A stretch of 64,000 nucleotides of DNA, taken from Symbiodinium natans. Taxonomy: Eukaryota; Sar; Dinophyceae; Suessiales; Symbiodiniaceae. The stretch spans positions 1 through 64,000 of the forward strand of contig CAJNDS010000557.1 of the NCBI GenBank assembly GCA_905221605.1, written 5' to 3'. The translations under genes were made by a program, and so were the position numbers. The notes below the pieces were generated by a model. That model was not told the origin of the DNA. It saw nothing but the letters and a program-made list of their open reading frames with translations, and searched no databases. Positions within the stretch are counted from its first letter, which is position 1. Every line of letters starts with the position of its first letter. Below, one piece after another: positions 44,575 through 54,518 of this stretch.

Positions 44575-45232
44575 GCAAACTCCCACCCTGGCTGCTGCGT
44601 TGAAGGCAGTGCCCTCAATGTGCCGTTTACATTACTGGCTCATTTCCACGTTGATCCGCATCAACCGATGGACCGATCGGGGAATGTTGGGGCTTGGAGC
44701 CGAACGTAGTGCACTGGCACCGGCCTTCTTCGCATTCCACCTGAGACACAAAAATGCGCACCGTTGACGGCATCTGATTTGGGTGGGGGGGGGGGGGTGC
44801 GCCTAGTATGCTCATAAAATCTTTCAGCGTTCGCAAGCCCTGCCTAGCCCCCTGCTTGGCTTTAACCTGAATTTTGGTCAGCTGAGATGCGATCGCCGTA
44901 CGTGAGGCTCGAACACCCTGAATTCTACCTGCTCACCATCAGCTCACCTGCATCCGAGGAGGATCCTGCAGGTGGCGGCGGAGGCCTCGGGCTTAAGTGG
45001 CTGCAGAACTCTAGGACTCTAGCTAGCTGAAGGCAAGAACTACTGTGATACAAAAGTGGTACGAAAGGACGTCTCGATCTGTCAACAGATCATCTCAAAG
45101 CGATCCGCACACTAAAATGACGCACCTGCACGCCTATTTGCCCTCGGTCTCCCCAAGTAAGCACTGATGCTGCACGAAGCGCCCCACAGAATAGTGCTTC
45201 GAATGCTCGATGGCTTTCATGACACTACGGGT

Positions 45233-45835
45233 TCATCTCGGACGCTGCTCAAGATGCGAAGGCGGATCCAGCATGACCGCAACTGTCACTGGGAGCGCGG
45301 CGCACTCATCGCAACCTGAGAAGCCCTCTCGTGCCAACACTGTGATACGGCAAGCGTTCATTGGATGTTGTCCTTGCATGAACATATTTTTATAGCTGCG
45401 GAACGTAACGGGTAGATATTTGCAGGGCCCAGCTCCCACCTGAATGAAGTGAACCTTCGGCTCTTCTGTTCCCGTGCAATGAATCGCTTGGGGTTTCAGA
45501 AATCACTCCACGGTCAGCAGGTGAGGATGGATCCCGGATGCAATCTCAGCTCCCCGCGAGCTGCCCACGGACGAGTCTTCTAATTACTCAGCTGTTGAGC
45601 CCAAAGTCGGATTGGGTTGAGGGAGCTTCACTGGTTGGGTTCACTGCGAAGATGTAAGATGCACATTTGCTTTGCTGCAGAACGGAAACGCCTGCACGCG
45701 CCAAAGTTGTAGCCCTTTTGGGCCCTCCATCCCAAGCATATCATCCTGGCTTCCCGCAGCGTCCGTTCCGCAAGCGCAGCCGCTACCATGTCGGCCAAAC
45801 CATCCCCGAACCATCCCTTTTTTCATTGGTGCCAC
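45233..45835 (-). CDS. Two candidate exons, unknown
   Basis: 45835-45641 contains GSQDDMLGMEGPKGLQLWRV, and 45439-45233 contains SYKNMFMQGQHPMNACRITV then FSGCDECAALPVTVAVML. Both are protein-like minus-strand frames ending in stops. They are not shown to be joined. 44850-45230 shows nothing firm. Confidence 0.35.
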
Positions 45836-46061
45836 GCTTGAGCTTGTCGCGTCGAGCGGCTAACCAATGGATTTCACATGTAGCATTTCCAGAACTATGT
45901 GTAACAATATGAAGCAGTACATCCCCCTAACAGCAATGCCCCTATAAGCGAAACTTCAAAAGACTCGGTGAGACTGGTACGCTGACCTTTCGGAGCTTCT
46001 GGAGGTGGATTCTTCAGGATTGAGTAGGCTTGTGATTGGCTGAGGCCTGCGGTTTACGACA

Positions 46062-47406
46062 GTGGTGTACCCACATTGTCTGCAGCTTGCCCCGCAGGCA
46101 AGAGTATGGCAGCAAAGCTTGCTACAAGAAGGAAAGATGAGGCTGGGCAGAGACGCCAGGACCACTCTCTTCATCCCGCTGCACCCCGTGAAGCTCCGCC
46201 TACGCAAGAGAAAGCTATCTCAGTCTGAGGTACCCAGCATGCTCACCTCGACAGCCTTCTTGGAGTGCACGGAGTGGCTAGGCCGGGACAGGCGCCTCGG
46301 TTCCGAAAGGAAATGAGATTTGATAGATTCCGTGAGATCACAAGCTAAACCAAGCATGGAGCAGCTACGCTCGAACCTTGCGCGGTCTTGGGACGCTGCA
46401 GGCGTCTCCATTCGGGCCCTCTTCGGAGTGTGGCCTGAGAATCAAACGTTTTCGCATTTTGATGCTGAAGAGGCTCCCGACATGCCCGGCATGCCCGGCA
46501 TGATGGCGGAGCCCAGCCCGACACGCCAACGACTGAAGCACTTGTTGCAACTTAAACTTTGCCGCGAAACCTGAAAAGACTCACATTACTCCCACGGTTC
46601 ACACGTCTCAGGGGCCAGCTCAAGGGTCCTGCAGCTTGCTGGCTGGTCTCCTGCAAGTCAAAGCAAAAGAAACAGCGGTCGACATGGTGGCACATGAGGG
46701 ATTGCCGTCCGGAATGTCACGCGCGCTCGTCAGTGTCCACTCGAAGGGGCATGAACTGTGAACTGCTGCTGCCCTTACTGTGTGGTTGCTGCATGCGATT
46801 GGAAGATGCGGCCTTCTGACTTCAGAGGCGTTGTTTTCCGACATTGCTCTTGGGAGGTCAAGTAAAGCCCTCTAAACAACCAAATGTCAACGGCTCCGGA
46901 GCTGTTGCCGCAGCACCAGCCAGGAATCTCCTGAGCAGCAGTCGGAGCAACAAGAAAAAACATGACCGGAGGGGGGAGGGGATTTGAAGGATTTTGGAGA
47001 TTGTTTGGCATTTAGACTCGGGCATGAGAACTCAAGCTGCGCAAGCTGCACCGGCCTACCTTCCCATCTATGGTTCCGTGTCCGGTGTCAGCACCCCACC
47101 CTGAACCCTAAAGCCCGAAAGCCCTAAGAACCACAACTTAGAGGGCTCGCAGAGCGACAGACCCCGAACGGCTTGTCCCACCCTAAACCCCCCAACCCCC
47201 CAACCCCTACCACAGAGGGTCCACAGGAAGGGGGGGGGGGCTGGAAACAGTGTGCTGTGCTGAACTGCTTGACAATGGCACTGTTCATCGACACAGAGTC
47301 AGCTTCCACTTTATCTGAAGTGTGCCGAAATGATCCGGCAAGCCTAATGAGAGTTTGCTCCCAGCTGTGCGCCAGGAACAACCCACCTTTGAACATAAAC
47401 AACTAG
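46062..47406 (+). CDS. Multi-exon unknown gene, plus strand
   Basis: Exon candidates: 46100-46316 (WQQSLLQEGKMRLGRDARTT), 46320-46574 (MEQLRSNLARSWDAAGVSI, then a PGMPGM repeat), 46622-46761 (QVKAKETAVDMVAHEGLPSG, ending HEL then TGA, with the same frame continuing protein-like to 46872) and 47270-47406 (MALFIDTESASTLSEVCRND). Junctions are not resolved. The strand differs from the blocks on both sides. The 47.1-kb spacer holds CCCTAAA-like motifs. No domain recognised. Confidence 0.45.
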
Positions 47407-47829
47407 CATCTTCTTCACCTGAAACTTCGGCTCCTGTAGCGGCTCAAGCTCTTCTGAGCCCGGGCGGATTGCGGGGTGCCTGGAGAGCTCACATCTGCTC
47501 CGAGAGATAAAATAAAGAGAAGGGAAGACGAGCGAGCATCCGCGCAACGTGGTGCTACTAGACACAAGGATCTGAAATGCTAATGAGAATCAATAGAAGG
47601 CTTAAGAAGGATCAACAAATTACCGGCATTTGCTTCTTGGTTCTTGCGTTTTTCTTTTCCGGCTTCTCGGCTCCCTGCCTGTGTCGGCCCTGTTGACCTT
47701 TGGTTTGTCTGTGCAGGTTCCTTTTGGTTTCTCAGCTCCTTGGCTTTGTTGCCACCAAGCCAAAACTGTTGATCTTTGACCTCAATAACCTTTGAATTGT
47801 ATTCGCTGCAAGTGTTGGAGTTACTTTAC

Positions 47830-48006
47830 AGTATGTGTGGCCTGTGAGGGGTCAGAAAGGCTGTAGTTTACGATATTTGGAAACATGCTGTAGTTTGCAG
47901 CTCTTGCAGACTGTGAACAATCAGAATGCTGCAGTTCCCGGTATTTGCAGTGTGTGAACAATCATAAATCGCTGTAATTTGCAGCATTTGGAGGCTGTGT
48001 GAAAGC
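47830..48006. repeat. Degenerate 41-bp tandem repeat, four units
   Basis: Units open with GCTGTAGTTTGCAG-like sequence and contain TATTTGGA and CTGTGAACAATCA. They are imperfect but in register. The flanking stretch 47450-48590 is T-rich and shows no gene. Confidence 0.6.
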
Positions 48007-48610
48007 TGTTTCTGACCCCTATTTCTGCTTTTGTGCTGCTACATTTTAGTTTTGTTGATCATGACTTGTCGTCCCTTTTATCCCTCATGCGCTGGCACCT
48101 GGCCCCCTTTTTGCGGAGTTCAGTGCTTAACATTTGTGTGACTGGTTGAAGGCACCTGTACCGTAGTTGGTATTTATTCTTCACTGTCTTTCCCATACCG
48201 GCCTGACTTGCGAAGCCTCGTCGGAGGTGCAACCTGCTGCTGCAGTTTCGGAATCTCCAATCGTCACTTGAGAATGGGGGGTGGGGGTAGTTGCGAAGAT
48301 GCGAGGAGGGTTTCGGCTCTCACCCTCGCGCAAGCCAGGCAAGGATTCGGTCGGTCTGACCACCCAGCTGACCTACCAAAAGGAGGATGTACCAAAAAAG
48401 ATCTTTTTTGACCTGCTCTGTCAGGCGCTGCACAAAAGTGGCGTGTCTGCAAACATGGTTTGACCGTCCTGAGCCAGGAAATCCTGTCGAACGGTTTGTT
48501 CAGACTGAACTTCTAGGACTCAGGATCCATGCATTGTGCGCTGTTGCACGAGTGTCAACAGGAGCGACACCAATCTGTAGCGGTCTATGCCCCAGCTCAC
48601 CCCAACGACG

Positions 48611-48811
48611 ATGAGAACGGCCATGTCTTTCTCTACACGGCTGGGGCAGGGGACCGCAGCAGGCTGTCGCACAGTTCGCGCGAAGCCACAAATCGCCCGC
48701 GAGCTCAACAGGATGATGTTGAACGCGCGCGCGGAGGAGTACAAAAAGGCCAAGTTGGCTGGTCGTGGAAAGCTGTACAGGAAATCATCTTGGGGTTGCT
48801 TTCCGGAAAGG
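48611..48811 (+). CDS. Basic N-terminal exon, unknown protein
   Basis: ATG at 48611 begins MRTAMSFSTRLGQGTAAG and continues with a strongly basic helix (ELNRMMLNARAEEYKKAKLA). The exon closes at a GTGTGC donor in frame. An opposing minus-strand frame (48819-48520) is also open and hydrophobic, so the strand is not certain. Convergent with the glycosidase gene. Confidence 0.45.
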
Positions 48812-48962
48812 GTGTGCATGGTGGCCGAAACATGCCGAAACTACAACCATGTGCTAGACACATGTTTACATTTAGAGACCCTTAGAACCGTTCCAATCAA
48901 GCCTTTTCAGGAAAGCCGTGCGATGTGGCCATCTCAAAGTGAGATAAGTGAGATTCGGTTTG

Positions 48963-51080
48963 CTAGCCTGTTAGGACTGAAGCCTGCGCCAATGCCGCTG
49001 GCAAATCTGTCTTGGCGTACTCATCGAATGCCAGCCGTGGTTCGCGGTCGATTGTGACCAAGCCCCACCATTCTTCATTGAAGGTCTTGTCTGGGTAGGG
49101 GCCACCACCCGGCGCAATCCCACCAGTGTCATGGACCCGAGGGCTGCCGCTACCGTCCTTCCACCACTCGTCTGCAAACTCGAAGATGAAGCCCCCAATG
49201 CAAGCGCCGCGTTCCAGTACTGAAGACTCACTTAGGATCTCCTCAGTGAGCTCACGTGTTGCCTTCGCCTGGGCCTCACGATCCTCTCGGTTGACCAGGG
49301 CATTGAACGCATCAGCACCATACTCCCCCAAGTACATGGGTTTGTCCGAGACTTTTTCGTACTGATCGAACATGCTGCCGAAGCTGATGCCCCGATATGT
49401 GTTGATGCCCCAAACATCAATCTCATCCTTCAGCAGCTGATTGGCCTCATCGAGCTTGTCGACCACTTCCCCATAGATCGTAGAGATCGGGTGCGCCGTG
49501 TCGAGGCTTCTGACAACTTCAGCAACCTCCCGGATACGAGCAATGCAGTCACGGAAGCTCATGCCCACGTAGAGACCGTTGTAGTTCCACTCGTTCCCAA
49601 TGCTCCACATGAGGATGGACGGATGATCTTTTGTGGCCCTTACTGCATCTGCAGCTGACTCTGCGGAATTTCCACCAAAATTGTAAACACTGTTCACAAC
49701 CCAAATGCCTTTGCTCCAGAGTGTATCCAACACCTTGACATCGGTGATGGGCTCATAGGTTCGGACTGCATTGATGCCCATTCGCTGCATGAGGGCTGCG
49801 TCCTGCTCGACAAAGCCGGTGAAGTCCAGATCGCGCGGGTAGGAGCCTCCCTTCGCCACGGGGTTCCATGCAACTCCCTTGATGTGCAGCGGCTTACCCT
49901 CAACCAGCAGCTGTCTTCCAACAACTTGAATCCTTCTGTTCGGAGATGGCGTCGGAGGAGCAGTGGTAGGTGGAGGGGCAGGGCAAGAAGCAGGAGCATC
50001 GGGCAAAACACACTTGCACAACATGTCTGATGTTCCCGTGATGGCTTGATTGCACGGCTGTGTGAACAGCACCTCGCAATCTTCCGACTTCTCCTCTGCT
50101 GCCGCAACGCACAAGTGCCCAAAGCTCTCGCAGTATTTGTCACAGCGGCCATTGTATGGAGCCGTCAGCACCAGGGCCATGCAATCGGTGCAAGTGGCGC
50201 CGCTGTCGACGTCCGGCCAGCTGCTAAAAGAGTTGCAGCATGGGTTCTCAATGAGAGTGGTCGAAGATGTGGATGCGATGGTTGTCGTGGTTGTTGTGGC
50301 AGATGGAGGGGTAGGGCAAGAAGCAGGGGCATCTGGCAAAACACACTTGCACAACATGTCTGATGTTCCTGTGATGGCTTGATTGCACGACTGTGTGTAC
50401 TGCACCTCGCAATCTTCCGACTTCTCCTCTGCTGCCGCAACGCACACATGCCCAAAGCTCTCACAGTATTGGTCACAGCGACCATTGTATGGTGCCGTTA
50501 GCACCAGGGCCATGCAATCGGTGCAAGTGACGCCGTTGTCGACGTCCGGCCAGCTTGTGTAAGCACTGCAACACTTTGGGGTAGGGGCAGGACAAGCAGC
50601 AGGTGCGTCTGGCAAAACACACTTGCACAACATGTCTGATGTTCCCGTGATGGCTTGATTGCACAGCTGTGTGTACTGCACCTCGCAATCTTCCGACTTC
50701 TCCTCTGCTGCCGCAACGCACACATGCCCAAAGCTCTCGCAGTATTTGTCACAGCGACCATTGTATGGAGCCGTCAGCACCAGGGCCATGCAATCGGTGC
50801 AAGTGACACCGTTGTCGACGTCCGGCCAGCTGCTAAAAGAGTTGCAGCACCCCTTATTGCTGGCCGCGTGCAACGTTGCATCCTCAGAAGCTCGACTCGC
50901 ATGCGACTCTACAGCATCTTTGACCTGTAGCCATGATGGCCCTCTGTGGCGACATCGTGGTCCTTGCGAAGAGCAGCTATCCACAGGAGATGAACTCGCC
51001 GTAATGGCACTCAGCACCGCGGATAAGCACAACAATCCAGGAATTCGCATGGCTGAGGAATCGGGATGCCTTTTTTGCAA
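48963..51080 (-). CDS. Secreted clan GH-A glycoside hydrolase with three Cys-rich modules
   Basis: Single uninterrupted 705-residue ORF. Met1 or Met11 starts a signal peptide (MRIPGLLCLSAVLSAITA). Three near-identical modules of about 86 residues follow (about 78-163, 170-255, 281-366), each with 12 conserved cysteines and the signature SWPDVDNG ... DCMALVLTAPYNGRCD. They are joined by Pro/Thr linkers, one with a run of threonines. Residues 382-690 form a TIM-barrel glycosidase of the GH2 C-terminal or GH72-like type: HIKGVAWNP at the first strand, GNEW with the predicted acid/base Glu497, and YLGEYGAD with the predicted nucleophile Glu586. The GH2 jelly-roll and immunoglobulin domains are absent. 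Predicted to act outside the cell or in the wall on a polysaccharide; the Cys modules are probably carbohydrate- or wall-binding (inference). Confidence 0.9.
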   Translation of the reverse strand: MQKRHPDSSAMRIPGLLCLSAVLSAITASSSPVDSCSSQGPRCRHRGPSWLQVKDAVESHASRASEDATLHAASNKGCCNSFSSWPDVDNGVTCTDCMALVLTAPYNGRCDKYCESFGHVCVAAAEEKSEDCEVQYTQLCNQAITGTSDMLCKCVLPDAPAACPAPTPKCCSAYTSWPDVDNGVTCTDCMALVLTAPYNGRCDQYCESFGHVCVAAAEEKSEDCEVQYTQSCNQAITGTSDMLCKCVLPDAPASCPTPPSATTTTTTIASTSSTTLIENPCCNSFSSWPDVDSGATCTDCMALVLTAPYNGRCDKYCESFGHLCVAAAEEKSEDCEVLFTQPCNQAITGTSDMLCKCVLPDAPASCPAPPPTTAPPTPSPNRRIQVVGRQLLVEGKPLHIKGVAWNPVAKGGSYPRDLDFTGFVEQDAALMQRMGINAVRTYEPITDVKVLDTLWSKGIWVVNSVYNFGGNSAESAADAVRATKDHPSILMWSIGNEWNYNGLYVGMSFRDCIARIREVAEVVRSLDTAHPISTIYGEVVDKLDEANQLLKDEIDVWGINTYRGISFGSMFDQYEKVSDKPMYLGEYGADAFNALVNREDREAQAKATRELTEEILSESSVLERGACIGGFIFEFADEWWKDGSGSPRVHDTGGIAPGGGPYPDKTFNEEWWGLVTIDREPRLAFDEYAKTDLPAALAQASVLTG

Positions 51081-51117
51081 ACCGCCTCTGGACTCTGGAT
51101 CTTGGGATCTCTATGGC

Positions 51118-51129
51118 CTTGAGCCAAGG
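51118..51129 (-). promoter_or_regulatory. Spliced-leader-like relic upstream of the glycosidase
   Basis: The minus strand reads CCTTGGCTCAAG ending 38 bases before the first Met codon. The last ten bases equal the 3' end of the dinoflagellate spliced leader. With the lack of introns, this fits a reinserted cDNA. Confidence 0.4.
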
Positions 51130-51235
51130 TTAGCAGGCATCCAACAACTTAAGGTAGCCGGTGGTTCCGCTCAGCAGCAGTGTTAGAATTGGTCCTGCCA
51201 AGGGTATCCTTTTCCATTTTTTTTGGATCGAGCTT

Positions 51236-52428
51236 TCATGGGAGTGCGCGAGGTGCTCGAGCAGTCCAGAAACTTTCTAAGCAAGCCTCGAACACAGCCA
51301 TTCCTGGCACGCGCCAGGCGTACAGGGTCCGTGTGCTGCCGGCAATCTCTACGGCCGGCGAAGCCAGGATCGCTGATTCCTCGTCCTCACAAGGTGCTTC
51401 CGGCAACATTCCCCGACACCAGGCAGCGTGCAGTACTTCGCTGGCATGCGCAGGCGTGAAGGGCGGCTTGAAGAGCAATGTGACATGGGGCATGAGAGAT
51501 GGGTCCATGGGCAGCCTGTCCGACCTGTCCGACTCGATCTGGAGAGACAAAGTCAGAAGAGCATTCTCGGCGTAGACAAGGTGTCCTCCTCGCACCCTCC
51601 ATCTGGAGCCCTGCTGCTGCAGCGCCACTTCCACCCCATGGCACTGAAAAGCTTCCAGGATGGCCCTGTCAGCGTGGCATCGAGCGGAACATTTGAGGAC
51701 AACTTGACAATTTAAGGAGTGGGACATCGAGGCACGGCTTTGCAATTCGAAGTTCGAGTTGCCAAGAGACTCGTAGTGCAATTGAGGGGCGGCACGAGTC
51801 AACCCCAGCAACCCGCCCCGAGCCTTTAAACCGGCAGTTCTTCACAAGCACTCGAGCATTGCGTTGAGCTTTTTGCGGCATGTTTCACGCCACATTGCAA
51901 CACCTCCATGCACCCTTCTAGGCGGTTGATGGACATCTTCCCCCAGCCCTCCTCGAACATCTCGCTCTGCCCGGGTTTTGCAGGTTTTGTTTGCTTCTCT
52001 CGGGCTCTGGACGCTAATTTTGTGTTCTTTTGTGGTATTCTGAATGTTATTTGGGCCTGCTGGTCCTCTGGTAGAGTGCTGACTCATTTGGGTGTTGGCC
52101 TGCGCTGGTTTGGCTTCTGAGTGACTCGAGAGCTACCGACTCGTCTTGTAGATGCCTTGAAGCGGAAACAGGTTTGAACGAAGTGCACTCGCCTGGAACC
52201 TCCCAAGAAGAAAGTTGTCATGTGCAGCGGCTGCGGCCAGAAGAAGCTGGCTTGCGAGCCCGAGAGTGGAAGATCCAGTCGATGGACGCCCTCCCAAGAC
52301 TCCTCAAAAACACGCGATCGTGATCGTAAGGGAGGGAGGGCCAGTGACACTTGCAGCGTGCTCCAGAGTTGCGACGCGAAGGCTTCGGCAAGCTGGGTGA
52401 GACACAGCGCGTGAGGTTCCAGGTGCAA
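51236..52428 (-). CDS. 2H phosphoesterase-like protein, three exons
   Basis: Exon p (about 52428-52189) encodes LAEAFASQLWSTLQVSLALP and ends with LHMTTFFLGG, a first H-x-T motif followed by the hydrophobic strand and Gly typical of LigT/AKAP7-like 2H phosphoesterases. Exon q (51966-51889) encodes a helix (MFEEGWGKMSINRLEGCMEV). Exon r (51823-51236) carries PHVTLLFKPP, the second H-x-T motif. The introns (222 and 65 bp) are GT-AG, all phase 0. Spacing and order suit the family, which cleaves or ligates RNA 2',3'-cyclic phosphate or related nucleotides. The N-terminal exon is not fixed; a frame at 52710-52483 may belong. Assignment is by motif only. Confidence 0.6.
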
Positions 52429-52706
52429 GCCTCAATTGTCAAGGCCAAGCAAGGTACCGAGAATCTTCTCTCATGCACTGACTCAGAACCCTGAAGCTTT
52501 AACTTTTCGTTGCCGGGGAAAGCAAGAATCAAATTTACCAAAAAGGGGGCGCCTTTCGCTGAGCCGAGAGGCCGAGGTAGTGCGGTACTGGCTGTCTGCA
52601 GCTTGAGCCAGCTGTCTTCGAGGCAATGACTCGGGCATTCTCGAAGTAATGCCTCCCTCCTGTGAGCTTGGAGGAACACAAGTATCAGTATTCAGGCTAC
52701 TGCGCT

Positions 52707-53171
52707 TCAATGTGGGAGACAGAACTTTGAGATCGCGGCAACAATCGGGAAATCGAGTTTTTGCGTGAATCCCTGGCCTGCACTGCTCTGCGGAGATCTT
52801 GGAAGCTCGGGCTCATCCGACTCTCCCTTGCGCTCGAAGTAGTGCGTCGAAGCCTGGAAATCATTCTTGGGCCCTCGTGGTTGTCGCAAGCCCTTGGCAC
52901 CACCCTTCGAGGCACCATAGGGCACTCGGCCCAAGCCTGGGAAGGCATGCGCGAGCTGCGCCTCTTCCAGACAGCTTGCCTCATCTGCTGCATCTTCCAC
53001 AGCTTCCTCCAGTGACTTGGAGCCCTTCTTCTCACTGTGCTCATCTTGCTTCGGCTCCGTTTTCGCAGCCGTGCTGCACACAGTAGCCTCGACATCCTGC
53101 GCGCGTCGAGCCTTGCGGATGCCCTTCTGCTGCAGCGTCAAGGCGGCAGGCGCCGGCTCAGCCGGGAGCAT
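52707..53171 (-). CDS. Charged unknown protein, single exon of 154 residues
   Basis: ATG at 53171 follows a CATAG acceptor by 8 bases, as expected for a trans-spliced start. The product begins MLPAEPAPAALTLQQKGIRK, has an acidic helical middle (KSLEEAVEDAADEASCLEEA) and ends before TGA at 52707. It is low in hydrophobics and probably partly coiled or disordered. No family recognised. Confidence 0.5.
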   Translation of the reverse strand: MLPAEPAPAALTLQQKGIRKARRAQDVEATVCSTAAKTEPKQDEHSEKKGSKSLEEAVEDAADEASCLEEAQLAHAFPGLGRVPYGASKGGAKGLRQPRGPKNDFQASTHYFERKGESDEPELPRSPQSSAGQGFTQKLDFPIVAAISKFCLPH

Positions 53172-53189
53172 GCAAGGCACTATGCAGGG

Positions 53190-53395
53190 CTATGGGGCCC
53201 ATGAGGCCATTCATGAGGCCCTTCCTCTTCTTCAGAGGCTTCGATGTGAGTTGTGAGAGGGCTCAGGGTTTTGGTAGTTTTGGAGCTTTTGGCTTCAATG
53301 TTTGGTCTTGGCTTCCTGAAGGCCACGCCGACAGATTCATGGGACAGCGGCATGCATAATATCGTAACGATGCTCAAGGCACGCACTCGAAACAC
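53190..53395 (-). CDS. Unknown exon with acidic tail
   Basis: Open frame with ALSIVTILCMPLSHESVGVA, a mildly hydrophobic start, then RKPRPNIEAKSSKTTKT and an EASEEEEG tail, stopping 8 bases before the 53171 start codon. It may be an upstream exon of that gene or a separate short gene. Confidence 0.4.
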
Positions 53396-53540
53396 ACGTG
53401 TTGCACATGCTACGCTGCTACGCCCAGGACCTCTAGAATTTGCTTAGATGTTTGCGTGCGATAGCTTGTTGGGCACACAGAGCTTGTAGATTTTCGACCC
53501 ACGATGTACCACTGCTCGGTCCCACTGCCAGTCGCAACTT

Positions 53541-54195
53541 ATGATACTCCCCTCCAATGGTTGGATATCTGTAGACCGGCCCCTACCGGCCCTTACCCTT
53601 GCTCACGCCCTTGAGGCCCTGAACACCGACAATCTCCCACATAGCCACACGAGCTGGCCTTGGCTTGAGATTGCGATTCCACGCCGCCTTTTCGGGGAGC
53701 AGCCTCCGCTTGAGCATGGCTCTTTCAATTTTGCCACTTTGGATAGCTGGCTGTTGTGCTCTCGTGAGCTGTTGGCTGTTGGTTCATCCACTGGCCCTAC
53801 GCGGCCCTACGCACCAGCATGCACCAGCTATTGGTTCATCCATACTTCCATCTGTAAGTTGCTTTGGACCATGTTGGGCAGACTTGAAGCCCTTGAGCCT
53901 CCATGATCTCTTTTGAGATCATGTCTTTGAGCTCCTCGATGGTGCAGTTGTCCAGACTCGCCTTGGAAGAAACTGATTTCACGGCTTCTGGGTCTGAATG
54001 TCATCTTCTGCTTCGGCACAGACGGTTCCCAAGAAATCATTGGGACTGGGGTCGGAGATCTACAGCGCTACCAAGCAGCCGCTGGCTAGGGGGCCAGGCC
54101 TCATTTGTCGAGGCACCTTCCCGGACCGCTGCTTTGAGGATTGGACATGGGTGGCTACTCACAACCACAAATTTTCAGACATCACAGCTGATTGA
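53541..54195 (+). CDS. Two candidate exons, unknown plus-strand gene
   Basis: 53541-53853 starts with ATG, encodes LTLAHALEALNTDNLPHSHT and FNFATLDSWLLCSRELLAV, and ends at a consensus GTAAGT donor. 53998-54195 encodes SASAQTVPKKSLGLGSEIYS and PDRCFEDWTWVATHNHKF before TGA. The intervening intron end is not fixed. A minus-strand frame at 53791-53603 competes. No family recognised. Confidence 0.5.
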
Positions 54196-54204
54196 CTTTT
54201 AGCT

Positions 54205-54516
54205 GTGCATCGGGGCCCGACGCTGAAGTTTTACCGCGACAATGAGTACATCGGGTTTGCCAGGCAACTGCCTCCAGCAGCTTCGCCGAAGCTTTGGCTG
54301 CCGTCCTGGCCCGGTGAAAGTTCAAAGCAGAGGAGCCATGCATGGCTAGCTATCAAAGACACTTGCGCTGGTTCCTGTGGTCTCAGAGCACATGCTATTA
54401 AACGTGTCCCTTTCACCCATGACGTTCAGGGGTGGGCGACGACGGCTGTGAATTCTTGGTTGCTTGGGCCCATGCTGGTGATGAGGATGGGTAGTCGTGG
54501 GCAGCCGCAGACGTAG
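54205..54516 (+). CDS. Candidate exon, unknown
   Basis: Follows a CTTTTAG acceptor and encodes TLKFYRDNEYIGFARQLPPA and KQRSHAWLAIKDTCAG. It could continue the gene at 53541 or be separate; the phase is not resolved. Confidence 0.4.
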   Translation: MHRGPTLKFYRDNEYIGFARQLPPAASPKLWLPSWPGESSKQRSHAWLAIKDTCAGSCGLRAHAIKRVPFTHDVQGWATTAVNSWLLGPMLVMRMGSRGQPQT

Positions 54517-54518
54517 AC

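Noticed and set aside
49694-50761. Repeated 80-150 codon minus-strand frames inside the glycosidase gene
   Set aside because: Shadow frames repeated three times because the Cys modules are repeated at DNA level.
51387-51644. Extra minus-strand and plus-strand frames within the 2H-phosphoesterase-like exon
   Set aside because: Shadows of the 196-codon exon at 51236-51823.
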